64,000 bases of DNA from Solen grandis (GCA_021229015.1 CM037778.1:16003214-16067213); one strand, 5' to 3'. Shown: positions 38,801-51,179, counted from the stretch's first letter. Notes: generated by a model from the sequence alone, not told the origin. Made by a program: numbers and translations.

Positions 38801-39015
38801 GTCTATTGTTTGACCTATACGGTATATGGACACTTAAAATAAAATGGGTCATGATCGATTGTTTGAGGGTACTTAGACATGTTTTGATAAAATATTCGGT
38901 GATTTTTCTATCTAATATGACACAGACAGACGGAGCATAGACATGTGAGAGAGATACATGAGACAGACGTATGGATGGACAAATATTCTGACGAGATACT
39001 GGCCGATGGTATTAT
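35819..39015. other. Intronic non-coding sequence
   Basis: Holds a (TTTA)n tract at about 37058-37085 and the palindrome at 37831-37858. No exon recognised. The minus-strand ORF at 38340-38531 has no recognisable domain. Confidence 0.45.
37831..37858. repeat. 28-bp near-perfect palindrome
   Basis: AGTACAATACAAT, AC, ATTGTATTGTACT: 13-bp exact arms with a 2-bp centre. Able to extrude as a cruciform. No associated gene feature. Confidence 0.8.
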
Positions 39016-39195
39016 ACAGGCGAGATACACAGACATACATACGGACATGGTAGATACACAGACAAACATACGGACATGGTAGATATACAGACAAACATAC
39101 GGACATGGTAGATAAACAGACATACATACGGACATGGTAGATACACAAACAAACATACGGACATGGTAGATATACAGACATACATATGGACAGAC
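39016..39195. repeat. 29-bp minisatellite, about 6 units
   Basis: Unit core ACATACGGACATGGTAGATA followed by nACAGACAn. The array ends about 25 bp inside the intron from the exon 1 donor. Since 29 is not a multiple of 3, successive units shift frame, so the minus-strand ORF that runs through it (CLSICMSVYLP...) is not coding beyond the donor at 39223. Confidence 0.88.
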
Positions 39196-39223
39196 AGATG
39201 TACAGAGACGGATGAAAACTTAC

Positions 39224-39391
39224 CACAACATCTTCCTCGCGGTGTCTGTACCAGTTTTTTGCTGAACTGTACGAGTCAGAAGCTGACACTTTGTCCATCA
39301 AGCAACATAACAACAGAATCAGTATCACAGTATACTTGGGTAAATCTCCCGACACCCAGCCGCACTGGCTTATCAGTTTTGAGTGTTTCAT
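39224..39391 (-). CDS. Probable MMP exon 1: signal peptide and start of propeptide
   Basis: A 56-codon first exon on the minus strand. The chosen start is the Met at 39389-39391. The frame stays open to an earlier Met at 39496, but the later Met puts the hydrophobic stretch (residues 20-32, TVILILLLCCLM) in signal-peptide position, followed by a plausible cleavage site VSA|SDS near residue 37. The exon ends REEDVV with donor GTG|GTAAGTTTTC (GT at 39222-39223), leaving phase 0. The MMP exon at 7255-7523 also begins in phase 0 with KYLGQFGYL. The join ..EEDVV|KYLG.. matches the position where vertebrate MMP exon 1 meets exon 2 (human MMP1 ..DVDLVQ|KYLEKY..). Linking the two exons across ~31.7 kb is inference. 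Alone, this is a convincing signal-peptide exon of a secreted protein. A long polar stretch (MKHSKLISQCGWVSGDLPKY) before the hydrophobic core is slightly unusual. Confidence 0.68.
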
Positions 39392-40250
39392 GTCTGTCCG
39401 TCTGTCCACACGGTTACTCAAACATGACATATGTCTATCACAGTTACAATAACACTCGTCTCGTGCAGAGTCTCTGTCTTCGATCGGAACTTTCATTGTT
39501 ATCCTAAAGTATCAAAATATTAACAAGTATCAACATTTAACGTCGTGAATTTAACATTTATTAACCAGGAAGATTTAAATTCTCATGATGAATATCAAAG
39601 CGATATATAATGGCACTTGCTCATATCATAAGTACATGTAAGGCACCGTCAGTCCCAATAACATAAAATGTAAAACTGTTACTTAACAACAAATTCGTCT
39701 TGTAATCCCATTGAGTTTAAGATAATATCCCTTCACTTATTTTTCATACACGAATTATGTTGAACTGTCAAATGAATATTCTGCTAGGTGTATTTGATCC
39801 CACTACACTCGCTGTGTACATTAACGGTTCGCATACAATTGGATATCCTCCTCTTAGCGTAGCCCTCCAGTATATAGCGTATACTATATATGCACCAACA
39901 ATTTGAGTTGTGATTCATACGGTTGTTTCAGAGGCAGAGTTTGCTCTATTCAGCCCGATATGTTACTACTCTGCGCTGGGGCTTCCAGCAGCACGAACCG
40001 TCCCCCTTCACTTCCAATCTACAAAGAGGAAACTGCTGCTAGCATGGATCTACACCAATAACAGAGACGCTTTACGCCAATCGGATGCCATGTTATTCAG
40101 ACGCTCTGCGAGGTTTTTGGACTTGGACTGGAAGGGGTTAAGAAGCGCATAGAGTTCCTTTTACTGCTCAATGACTAATCTTAAGGGAAACCGGAAATTC
40201 TGAATACGTCTCTTGTTTAGCTTGTGATAAAAATGAACTATTTTTTTAAT
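39392..40250. other. Upstream region of the MMP exon 1
   Basis: Expected 5' UTR and promoter of the minus-strand gene. The reading frame remains open up to 39496 with two more Met codons (39430, 39496), so the true start is uncertain. No clear TATA box or initiator could be singled out. The plus-strand ORF at 39910-40152 is unrecognised. Confidence 0.35.
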
Positions 40251-40351
40251 GTGAGGAAGCCTTCCAGCTGGCTTACGGTAAGTCGGTGGTTCTATGCGTC
40301 TGTTTCCCACCTGTAATTAGCTGGACGTCGCTATATATGGCTTTAATACTG
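40251..40351 (+). mobile_element. SINE body fragment, plus orientation
   Basis: GTGAGGAAGCCTTCCAGCTG, GGTCGGTGGTTCTA-like and TAGCTGGACGTCGCTATATA match the body of the 27236 SINE in the opposite orientation. The tRNA head and the tail beyond CTTTAATACTGG are missing. Confidence 0.8.
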
Positions 40352-41614
40352 GTATGGTTAACTCCAACACAACACATGCATATTATTACGATAGGAAACA
40401 CTTATTGAATCTTCATCAGAGGCACCAAGAAACCTGGGTCAGCGATTAACACTGTTAGTTCCCACACATCCAATCTGATACAACACTCAGTTCAATCGGT
40501 ACTTTTAAAGGTTTTTTTTATCGCACCCCTATGCTAGAAAACCAAAGTGCTGAAAGGAGTATATGCATAAAATAAACATACGGCGCTGATTTCACTTCCG
40601 CTTATGAAAACAACAACAACAGAAATGATCAACTGTCAGTTTGCAGTGCCCAGCTGTACAGAGACTGATGTTGCCACGCCTTATTTCGACCGATAATCAA
40701 TAGTTCCCTGTCACGCTATGTCTTCATACTGATTCTATTAAAATACAAAATGACGCCCAGCTATATTGTTTTATTCGCAATGCTTCGACGCCTTTGCTAA
40801 TATGAATAAACAATCGATAAGATGAACTTCATACAATGGAACATTCAGAATCTGTGAGTGAGTCATTCACGACTCCATCCTGCAATCTGCCAGCACGGGA
40901 TCCCCGTGCTTTGTTGAGATGGAATCAAAGATTAAAGATCTAAGAGTGACATTCATTCATATTTAAATAGCGTCAGTTTCTTCAAATTGTATTTTTGAAA
41001 GAAGTTAAATCTGTGAGACGTTAATTTGCTTTCTTCCCCCCAACTAATACTTAGTCTATTAAGTGTTACTATTACTTGGAGCAAGTGCCAACAGATTTAT
41101 CAAAGTTATAAAATGTCTCAAAATTTGAAATTCTTACTTGAAATTGACAATCACGAAACTAAAATAAAACTAAAAAATAAATACATATAATGATAATAAA
41201 TAAATATCTCGAAATTTACTCACGAAAAAACTAACGTATTCGTAAATCATAAATCCAGCTTTCAAGAACCAAATTATGCGCGCACGTGTTCAAAAAAGGC
41301 AAATTTATGAAATTAGACGCACAGATCTCTCCACTTTTATATTGGATTAAACCCTAGTGGCCCATTGTGGCGTGTTTACGGTAAGGTCGGGTGACTCACG
41401 CGTAGATTGACCCGGTAATATCTCGTGTCTCAGCTTCTTGTATTTGTTTAAAGTAGATATAAGTTTTAGAGAGAGAAAAATAAAATAAAACGCATTTCTG
41501 TATGAATCTGACCAACCTATGTTTCAGTGAACCCTGCTGTTCTTAAAGAACATCGAAAACGAATGACCGATATATATATATATACATATTTAAATACTGA
41601 TGATATTCCAATGA

Positions 41615-41660
<46 letters not shown>

Positions 41661-44600
41661 TTTATGTTTAGATAATCAATAAAATTGTTCTCAGCGGCCA
41701 GTATTTGGTTATTTTCATGTCTTCAAAACTTAACATTCGCAGCTTAGTTTGATTTCGTCAACACTCAAACATTTTATCATCGAACCATTCATTTAAAAAA
41801 AGAAGATGTATCATTGATATTATCTATACTGTCTAATTTTAAATTGAAGATGAAAAGCAAAACCTCGGGGAATTATTACCGACCTGTATGATAAGGTACC
41901 TGAACATGGTATCAAACAGCAAGTAATCTGACCAAGAAAACTGAAAAAAGTAGTCCACAAATCTGAAATGATAGAGAAAATGGTAATCTTATCCAGTTTT
42001 CTCTTATCTCAACGGGTCAAGAAAAGTCAGGTGCCCGCTTAGTCTCGGGTTTCTTCTATCTTCTTTCTCTCAAGTCAGCGATTCAGTTACAGCGCTTCGG
42101 ATGTCTAGGGGATGATTTAGAATGTCTTTTTCATGAATAAAAGGATGTTTGAAAAAGGGGGGAAATATGAAGGGGATCTATGTATTCTATGTTTTATGTA
42201 AAATCAACATTATTTTCTTTTAATTTTTCTCCTTCTTTTCTTCCTTCCTTTTTTATATAATTCATTTATTCATTTTTCCATTTGTTCGTTCGTTGTTTCT
42301 TTCGTTGGTGCATTTGATCATCATCATCATCGTCAACAACAACAACAACCACTAAACATGAAACATCTATCTAGTTGTATATTCAGAAGAATATTAAGTC
42401 AATGAATTAACTGTCAGTACCGAGATGCTGAAGAACATCCATTATTCAGTCTGAAGGGTATAGAGAGGCTGTTTTATTCATTGTCAGTGTTTGCCAAGCC
42501 TGCTCTTCTGGTATTGAGAAATATTTATGCATATTTATCGTAAATATATCCCCCCTTTCCGTTATTGATGTGAGAAAACAGAAATGTTGTAATGGACAGA
42601 ATTTATGCCCTCCATTGCAGAATTTTTATATGTCTAGGAGCTCACAACCGTATATTTATGTCAGGCCTCGATGCCTCAAGGCCGGGTATTTATGACTCGA
42701 AATTGCGCCATTTAACTAATAAAACCTCCAAGGGAACAACGCGTGCAATAACAATAAAATATAAGAAACGGGGGAAATGCCGAAATTACGCCAAGTCGGG
42801 ATTACACACGGATAATGACCACTTCGGACAAAGACACAGATGATGTGGTCAGTTGACTAGCTGGAATAATGACCAAAGGTCATGGTACTATTAAACCAAG
42901 CCACAGAATATATTCTCTTTGTTATATTCTAGTTTCTTACTAAGCATTTATCTTACAGCCGGCAGTTTCTTTATTTGGACATATAAAACCAGATCAGCAT
43001 GCACGTGTTGGAGGAGTCCCTGCTTGACCCGACATCATTTTAGTTTTATGTATTGGGAACAACAAAATAACAATTTAAGAAGAAAGAAAAATCATCAGGA
43101 TTAAATCATTGGAAAACATATTTGCATTAAAATGGTATGGAATATTTCAGATATTTATTACAATAAAACGATATCATAGCAGGGAATGTTAAACTTTTAC
43201 TTTTTTATTTGAAAGGTGAATAAGATCAGAACAAAAACAATGTAAACAACAATTGACTTGCTTATCTTAAAACAAATCTCTTAATTGCTTATAGTGCAAA
43301 GTATTTTCAAATAGTTTTCTTGTTCTCTCGTGGCTATTCGCGTCTTGCACAACAAAGTAACTTCAACAGATGTGGAGAGAAAGTATTGATTTTGATTATA
43401 ATATGTAACATTTGGTCCAGCCAGTTTCCCGTCGCCAGTTGCATCAGCGTATCCCGCTGTTCCCATGGCAACACATTTTGATCTCTTTTCTTGATATGAT
43501 AAGTTTACAGAAGTTATTCATATCGTCAGAGTTTAATCAATCACTGGTTGGACCCGCTGTCTGAATTTGCAAATTGTTGAATGCGTAAAAGTTCCTTCGT
43601 ATTTTTTCTCTCCGACAGAACTCTCAAGAAATTGGTAACATAAAAGAAGTCATCAAGAGTTGCGTCCCTGTGTTATGTGCGGTAACGAGATGCAGAAACT
43701 ACGTCAGTTGATGGGGAAAATGCATGCAGTTCTTTCATATTGATGAGTTTCTTTGTGTATATAGATATCTATAGATATAAAGGAAATTGATTGCGCCGAT
43801 GCCATTTATTCTAGAAAAGAGCAAACAATGCAACATTCAAGACCGAGATGAAATCAACACCCCCATGATGTAGAAGAAAGATTCACAAATACACAATAAC
43901 GTCATACATTTTTCTTTACATAACAAACATTTTTTTCCTAGAGTATTAATAATGTTTTACATGTTCTGCTAAAAAGCAGTACTTTCAATATTTTTTCTTC
44001 TGTTTGTTACTTCAGACGCATAACTCCTGCAGTTGTGAATAAATAAAAATGAAGTGATATAAAAACAGGAAAGCCATACAAATAAATTCACAATGAATAA
44101 ATTGTAAACAAAACGAATGTTAACCATCAGTCAAGTCTGTATCGTTGTCTGGGACATATCTGCACAGGAAACGTCAATAGCTGTACATGTATTGGGATGT
44201 GTTTAATGGCCGGGCTTTGTTTCAGACTTCAATATCCTGTGATCGGGCACTGATTATACATTATCGACCGTATTTTGATACATTGAACAGAAATATCCAA
44301 ATTCAGACTCGTATAGAACAGGAGATATCTTTTATTTTGCGTTTATAATGAATCTCGTCAGTGGTGCTTTAAATACAACAAATGCAATCACGTGATCTAT
44401 GTCAGAAATACCCGTCAACGCATCTGGCAATGTACGATAAGAAACGCATCATAATATCAACTCTTTCTTGTTATACATGTATAACTCACGGCTTAAGTTC
44501 CAAATTTAAGAACATTCACTACAAAGCCAGATCCGTCTGAACTGTGAAACACAAATATGTTTTTTTCGAAGTATTTGTCCAATATTTTATATTAATTAAT

Positions 44601-44733
44601 CTGTTCATTGACTTTCCTTAATATACCATATTGTCAGTTTCATAGACCAACCTCGTTATAATTTTATATGTTGTTATTTAAGTTGGGAGAACGTGTGGCC
44701 AGACCCAGTTGTCGAATATATACACACAGAATA
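40352..44733. other. Non-coding sequence
   Basis: Contains a TATATATATATA tract at about 41570-41583, the T37 tract at 41617-41653 and a CATCATCATCATCGTCAACA-type triplet tract at about 42319-42349. ORFs at 42592-42843 (plus) and 43281-43466 (minus) are unrecognised and lack splice or domain support. Confidence 0.45.
41617..41653. repeat. Poly(T) tract, 37 bp
   Basis: The longest homopolymer in the window. No retroelement body was recognised on its minus-strand 5' side. Confidence 0.9.
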
Positions 44734-44972
44734 TTAACCCTTTCCCTCATATAGACTCATTTTGACGCACTCAATAGGTACCACATAAAGCCTGATCTGC
44801 AGAAAACCACAGTTAAACCTTACCAAATTTAATCACAAAATCCTCATTTCCAGACCACTGAGGAGCAGCGAACAACATAAAACCTGATCAGCCTGCGATC
44901 TCGCAGGCTGATCAGGTTTTATGCTGTTCGCATAGGTCTTTTCATGGTGTCCTCTATGAGAGAAAGGGTTAA
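44734..44972. mobile_element. piggyBac-like MITE, copy 2 (239 bp), inverted
   Basis: TTAA at both ends with CCCTTTCCCTCATA at the left and a slightly changed TATGAGAGAAAGGG at the right. The internal order is reversed relative to the copy at 31811. It preserves a perfect 23-bp inverted repeat (44876-44898 and 44901-44923, from CATAAAACCTGATCAGCCTG) with a 2-bp centre. A 93-codon ORF starting inside it is spurious. Confidence 0.87.
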
Positions 44973-47741
44973 AGTACATTATCAAACATTTTACAATAAT
45001 ATACGTTATGTTAATAACCCGAAAAGACATCTTGTGCGAGATTCGCAAATTAAAATTAAATTGGTAAATTTATTGTCCTGTCATCAGCTCATATATTTTG
45101 TAGTTAAAGGAGAGACACCATTGAACTTCAGGTCATTGGTATTAAAAGGGTCTAGGACAATGTCACTTAATTTGGACGTGAAGCAACATCAACACTTTTA
45201 TCAACACTTTCAATGTATAGAGTAAATACTCAGCCGTTCATTAACCCTTTATACTGGAACGATCCACAACAAGGAAAATGATGTTGTTTTTTTTGTTTGT
45301 TTTTTTGTGTTTTTTTCATAATACATTTCTTTCCAAGTGTATGGCATTAGATACGAGATATTTAATTTTTTCGGAGAGAGAAATGTCGCTAAACTCAGGT
45401 CTCCGGAGTAAAAAATGAATATCACTTGAAAGATTTTGTGTTAGAGGAAGAAGGAAATACTGTTAGGCTGGGAAAAGTATAAATGTTTGGTTATGTAGTT
45501 TTTCCTTTACATGAAATTATTGTTCTTAAAGATACGTATAACAAGGCTTTAAAACATTTAAGTGAGACATTTTATGTAGTCTGATAGTATCTCAGACATT
45601 CAGTTTATACACGAAGCTATATTGAATCTAGGTATTCACATCTCTGGTTTATACTACCTTTAGTGGTATTCGAATTCAGCTAATCTTGTTATTAGATCTA
45701 GGTTTAATTAAAATTTCAATGCGCACGTACGCATATACTTCTCTGAAATGTTCATGTTATATTGTTATCTGTTAATTGCGCATGCATCTTTGTCTATTAA
45801 TATACTGTTTTGGGTAATGATTATGCCTATGATATATTATGCCAATAAAATTCTTTTTCTGTTCCATGTAAGTACATTTGAGTCAAATGATCTATATATC
45901 TATTTATGGTATATATCTATTTACAGGACACGCGCGCGAGATATGATAGTCGCAGTTTCTTCATAAAAAATCTCGAACTTGTCACACCTGTTAAACTCTA
46001 TAAATATCATGAATGTGTCATTTCCTTTCTGTCTATCATTCCCACCCGAATAAAACTATTAGCAAAACCGAAACCCCCGCTGTTACCGATATTTATTTAA
46101 CTATCCCTGCGGGCATACTACAGAGGGCCCTTCCTCGATATGGAGCAGGTGTGTGTCATACCGTGGCATGACACCGTTACATAATCCAGACTTACGGATA
46201 GACCAAAACAGCAGAAATAAATAGAATTGGAAACTAGAACAAGGTGCACAAAGAAACTAGAGCAGGGTGAATAAGGTCTGACCCCAAAAAAGATGATAAC
46301 TTGAGTTTTAATCCATAAGAAAGTAATAGTGATTGCAAAGATAATGAAAGGAAATGGATTTAAAATGCCACACTTAAAAATGAAATATGCAGATGGCGGC
46401 AAATTATTTAAACATTATGGGGATTAAATATCATACATTTTAATCGTTGTTTTAACGAAAATGTGGAGTAAACAAATCAAGATTTGAAACAGTAATTCAA
46501 ATAGCACACATGGGTAGTAAAGGAAAAATGATGGTAAGCTGTAATGAAATGTAAATATAATTCCCCCTTCACCTCATAAAGACGTTTCTTGACGCGTCGG
46601 CAAATAGGGTAGACTCAGATCAGATAATTCCACCCAGAAACTGTCTGATCAGGGACCCTCTGCTTGTTTATACATTAGTGGAACTTTCCAGAAAATATAA
46701 GATTCAATACCAATTCTGGTGAAGGATAAACACTCTAGCGAAATGATTAAACGTTGAACCACACGAAATTAAAGTCCTATCAATTTTCATATTACATTTA
46801 TAACTATTTCATTATTTTCGACACAAGAAAACTAAAGTACATTGCATATGATTATTGTATGTGCATCATAACTTCTATATGCCTGAATATATTTTAATTA
46901 TATATTTGATTCTATATCTCGAATTACAAAAACAATCGGAAATTTCGCATTTATATGTACACTACATTACATATTTATTTGTACACTACATTTAGAGAAA
47001 ATGTGGTATAAAACTACTTCCTTTTCATTTGTAAACATTGACATCACGGATTGTGTATAAGTGATGCAGACGTACTTAATTGCCAATTAACGCATCTCTT
47101 CCGTGGTGTTTACAGATTCTTAAGTACCGATATATGCATTTACGCGCGACTTGTCACAGTAAATAAAGTGTGGACACAGATACTAAACATTACTTGTTTA
47201 CAAAGTAAGTTATTCAAGATGATAATAAACACATAGTCTTGATATCAACATTAACCAGTATCTTGCACGTGAAATGTGTCAACTGCCCTATATTTGCGTG
47301 ACGTAAGGCAATAAAGGTTCGTCAAAAGTGATTTAACCGCAACTTAATTACACCATATCAACAGATTTGTTTTTCTTATCGTAAAAAAGCCATCGATTAA
47401 ATTGCATTAAGATTTAACATTTGATATAAAGTTACACAGATTGATGAAGTCTGGTCACTCTGGTTATGTCAAGTGTTTTGAACGCACTATAGAGTACTTA
47501 AATTGGTAATGTGTATGAAATAAAAGGGCCATAAAACTGCACCTTGTCAGTGGGTCGTTTTCACGTGATTGTTCCCATCAAAAAAAAAAAAAAAAAAATG
47601 GCCGTAACCCTTCCACCATTGCGGTGTTTTTGTGGTAATATAATGGTCTCGGACCTTCAAACAGATTTTCTTGCCACAAACCTGAGTACTTCTTCCTTCC
47701 CAGGAATGAATCACGTATGACTAAAATACTCTTTCTCCCAA

Positions 47742-47749
47742 CCCCCCCA

Positions 47750-47792
<43 letters not shown>
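47742..47792. repeat. C-rich tract followed by (CT)n
   Basis: CCCCCCCACCCCCC followed by about 18 CT units. The reverse strand reads as spurious Arg-Glu repeats. Confidence 0.9.
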
Positions 47793-47794
<2 letters not shown>

Positions 47795-48697
47795 AAATGT
47801 GATTGATTGACAAAAGTACGAAGTTGAAATGATATAAAGAAAGACAGAAATACAAGAGACAAGGACAGATATATGAAAATATATGTAGAGACATAGAGAG
47901 GAGATAAGTCTAAAATGAGAAACGAGCTGATTTAATGATAATGAAGTATTTTTTGTTTTGGAAACATATTCAAGACAATATTTAAGTACCAAAAGTACAT
48001 ACCCAAATTAGGTTTGATTTCCTTGAAGGTATCATCAGCTTACATGTAGATACGTCCAAAAGCATTCTGTTTTTATTTTATAACTGAGAAGAAGGGTGTA
48101 AGTATAATTCTTTTTAAAGAAAAATTCCAAAATGTACCTTAGGACGTGTTTCGCTGGAAACTTAATTTTGACCTTGACGTCATGGGGTCACTGTAGGGTC
48201 ACGTTCCTGTAATACAGAAGTGATATATTTTGATATACATTACTGCTAGGTCTATAACAAACGGTGTCAGTATTTTCAGTACCATCAACAAAACCACAAT
48301 TATTATCATCATCATCAACAACAACAACAACTTAAACATCTCCATATACAATCATCACATTCTTAATAATTCTTAATATTTAAAACTACTTTATTATTCA
48401 ATTGAGGTTCTAAGATTAACTTTAATTAATTTATAATAATGATCAATTCAATATCTTTATTGGCATAAAATAGCAATATGCATATTCATAGCCATAAATA
48501 ATGGTAAACATAAAAACGTACATGCGTGAAAAGCAATGGAAAATAATTAGTAATAATCATTACGATTAAAGTAATAAAATCTAATATTTTGATGCTACAC
48601 TTTCAGCGATATGCCGTAAATATGTAACAAATATAATTATCGACTCTGTGTGTGTGTTTTCCAATCATAATTGCCAAAAAATGACATCATGATTACT

Positions 48698-48806
48698 TAA
48701 GGTCATCCATCCATCATTAAATTATAATCATGGTCCTTCAAATGCTTAAAAGGACTTCAGTGCAGATGCAAGCATCCATTGACATAAAATTAAAGGCTAT
48801 TTTGCT
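48698..48806 (+). repeat. Dispersed ~110-bp repeat, copy 2
   Basis: Direct-orientation relative of 28159-28270: TTCAAATGCT, GGACTTCAGTGCAGATGCAA and GCATCCATTGAC in the same order. Not part of any recognised element. Confidence 0.75.
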
Positions 48807-50000
48807 AAAAGTCTTAAACAAACTTGACAGGGAAGGGTTCGCACTTAATAGCTTACTCTTGACCCCGAGTTAAGCACTTAAACATTTAGAACAAACAACT
48901 CTAATACTCGTAACCAGACTTACTGGGCACGTGGGCTTAAGAAATGGCGGTACCAGTCTATTATAATCCGGAGTACCAGTCTGAGGTGCGATACAATCTG
49001 AGACGGGATGTCTGCCCGACAGCAGTATTGTGTGTATGGTACAATTAACTTAGACATGCACATGGTGATATTGTAGTTGTATATATCAAGTACACATTGT
49101 ACTTTGAGAATAGGCCACTGGGGATTTAAGATATATCTTGGTAGTGTACAGCAGAGTTATATATATCGCAAGTTTTGAAAACGCAAATTCAAAATTCTCC
49201 TCTTTTTTTTTTCTTTGCTTTTTTTTTTATTTCAAAGATGTTTCCTCCTGTTTAAATGTGCCTAAGACACTGGGGCCTCAATCCTTCCCAAGAATAATCA
49301 AAATAAACATTTGTAATTAATTATTTTTATTCTTTTTCTATATTCCCTATACATAAATTCCTTTATCTTGGTGTAATATTAAGTATAAATATATAAAAAA
49401 AGGTTTGTAACAATAACCAAACAAAGTTTGATTCAGTGTACGCCATCGATTCCACTTATTACTGTCACAGGTGACAACGGTCGACTAGCTAATCATCAAA
49501 CACAGTTATAAATATAGCAGTCTCACTCTGCTTCTATATCTAAACTTAATTTTGATTAAGTATATTTTTATAACAATTAAGCCGGCAATTCTCTGTTGCG
49601 TTATTTTACCTGACAGGAAATTCCCAATTTCAGTGTCACCACAAAAATGTTTGTGGTTTTCGTTTTTACCAACAAAGCTCATATTTTTTTAGCGTTCAGC
49701 ACAGCAAATTAAAAATGTAAAGGTCTTTCAAAGCAATCCTTTGACTGATACTTGACACTAAGCGTAATTACACAGAAAAAAGTCTCTGCCCAACCGCCAA
49801 CCATATCTTTTGCTATATGCTCGTAATATTTAGAATTGAATACTAGGAGCTCACTTCGCCATTCTTGTTACCTTGAGAAAATTAATAAATACATGTAACC
49901 CGCGTGAATGATTTTTAGAACATCGATTTTTTCCCTCCATTTTTTTTAACTACGATTCTGGCATAAGCTTCTATATTTAATATCGAAAGAGCATTGTTCT

Positions 50001-50100
50001 NNNNNNNNNNNNNNNNNNNNNNNNNNNNNNNNNNNNNNNNNNNNNNNNNNNNNNNNNNNNNNNNNNNNNNNNNNNNNNNNNNNNNNNNNNNNNNNNNNNN
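50001..50100. other. Assembly gap (100 N)
   Basis: Exactly 100 N, the convention for a gap of unknown size. It abuts a tandem array, so the collapsed or missing sequence is probably more of that array. Confidence 0.98.
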
Positions 50101-50708
50101 CCGTAAAAAAAGTTTTCAAGTTTACGACTACATAACAGACAGGTAATACTCAAAAGTATTCTTCTTGGTAAAAAGTCTGATTATACATTGCGACAAAAAT
50201 GTTTCAAAGATCACTGTTTACAGTATTCAACAAGCCATTGAACGAAGAAATATGTTTTTCGAATCATGCGACTCATGAACTGAATGGAATTGCTTTCATG
50301 AAAACTGATGATATCGCGATCTCATAACTGACAGGTAATACTCAACAAGACTCTTTTGGGTAAAAAGTCTGCTTAAACATTGCGACAGAAACGTTTGAAA
50401 GATCACTGTTAACAGTATCAACAAGCAATTGAATGAAGAAATGTTTTTCGAATCATGCGACTCGTGAACTGAATGGAATTGCTTTCATGAAAACCGATGA
50501 TATCGCGACTACATAACTGACAGGTAATACTCAAAAATCTTCTTTTGGGTAAAAAGTCTTCTTAAACATTGCGACAAAGTGTTTGAAAGATCGCTGTTAA
50601 CATTATAAACAAGCCATTGAACGAAGAAATATTTTTCGAATCATGCGACTCGTGAACTGAATGGAATTGCTTTTGCGAAAACCGATGATATCGCGATTGC
50701 GATTCTAG
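50101..50708 (+). mobile_element. 190-bp tandem array ending in CTAG
   Basis: About three units of ~190 bp, marked by CATAACTGACAGGTAATACT at 50131, 50323 and 50512. Each contains TTTTTCGAATCATGCGACTC and GATGATATCGCGA. The last unit ends GCGATTGCGATTCTAG at 50708 followed by TTATTCTTCTTC, the same junction seen at the 3' ends of the downstream elements. Probably the 3' part of a Helentron-like non-autonomous element whose 5' part is in the gap. Confidence 0.6.
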
Positions 50709-51161
50709 TTATTCTTCTTCTTCTTCTTATTCTTTTTTTCTTCCTCTTATATTTGTGTTAATTTCAAGGTGTTGCCATTGACTCAGAACAATGAAAATTT
50801 TATGGCATATATTTCAAACCATGAGCTTTCGGATGCAATGAATTGTATATTCATATGACGTCATATAACGTCAGACTTGACGTCACGTGAAAAAGTTTGT
50901 ACGCGGTCTACAGCCATTATTTTTGGACCGATTTTCATCAAAATTTCACAGAATGTGTATGTTAGGCTCTAGTTGTGCATCCCGGTGTCCGTTTTTCAAA
51001 ATTCGAAAAGTCCATGGTTCTATAGCGAATCCAAGATTCGAACCAAGGTCGTAAATTTTTAAATGCTTATAAAATCTGTCCTATTTAAGATAGAAAGTTG
51101 ATTTTTAGTCAGTATATAGGTCTCTAGAAGTTTTAAACATTTTGTGAAAATAAATGTCATA

Positions 51162-51179
51162 TGACGTCACGTGACGTCA
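51162..51179. promoter_or_regulatory. CRE/E-box/CRE 18-bp palindrome (example site)
   Basis: TGACGTCACGTGACGTCA: two full CRE octamers, the optimal site for CREB/ATF-type bZIP factors, overlapping a central CACGTG E-box bound by bHLH factors. The same palindrome recurs at 51616-51633 and 52069-52086 and in the second copy after 60891. Binding and function are inferred from sequence only. Confidence 0.5.

Larger units (their letters stand above)
7524..39223 (-). other. Presumed first intron of the MMP gene (about 31.7 kb)
   Basis: Runs from donor GTAAGT (39223 downwards) to acceptor CTTTCAG (ending at 7524). Both exon ends are in phase 0. No convincing coding exon was seen inside. It holds SINEs, foldback MITEs, several minisatellites and microsatellites, listed separately. 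A 31-kb first intron is long but ordinary for repeat-rich bivalve genomes. If the two exons belong to different genes, this is intergenic. Confidence 0.55.
44973..50000. other. Non-coding sequence up to the assembly gap
   Basis: Holds an A tract at about 47580-47598, the C/CT tract at 47742-47792, a CATCATCATCAACAACAACA tract at about 48308-48331 and the dispersed repeat copy at 48698. No exon recognised. Confidence 0.45.

Noticed and set aside
38912..39221. Continuation of the minus-strand ORF past REEDVV
   Set aside because: It runs through a strong GTAAGT donor into a 29-bp minisatellite with frame-shifting units; the ORF after the donor is intronic.
43281..43466. 61-codon minus-strand ORF beginning MGTAGYADATGDGK
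   Set aside because: Slightly better composition than neighbours, but no family recognised and no convincing splice sites; treated as chance.
44944..45225. 93-codon ORF
   Set aside because: Starts inside the TTAA-flanked MITE and continues into non-coding sequence without any domain.
47578..47992. Minus-strand ORFs with Arg-Glu repeats
   Set aside because: Produced by the (CT)n tract at 47742-47792.
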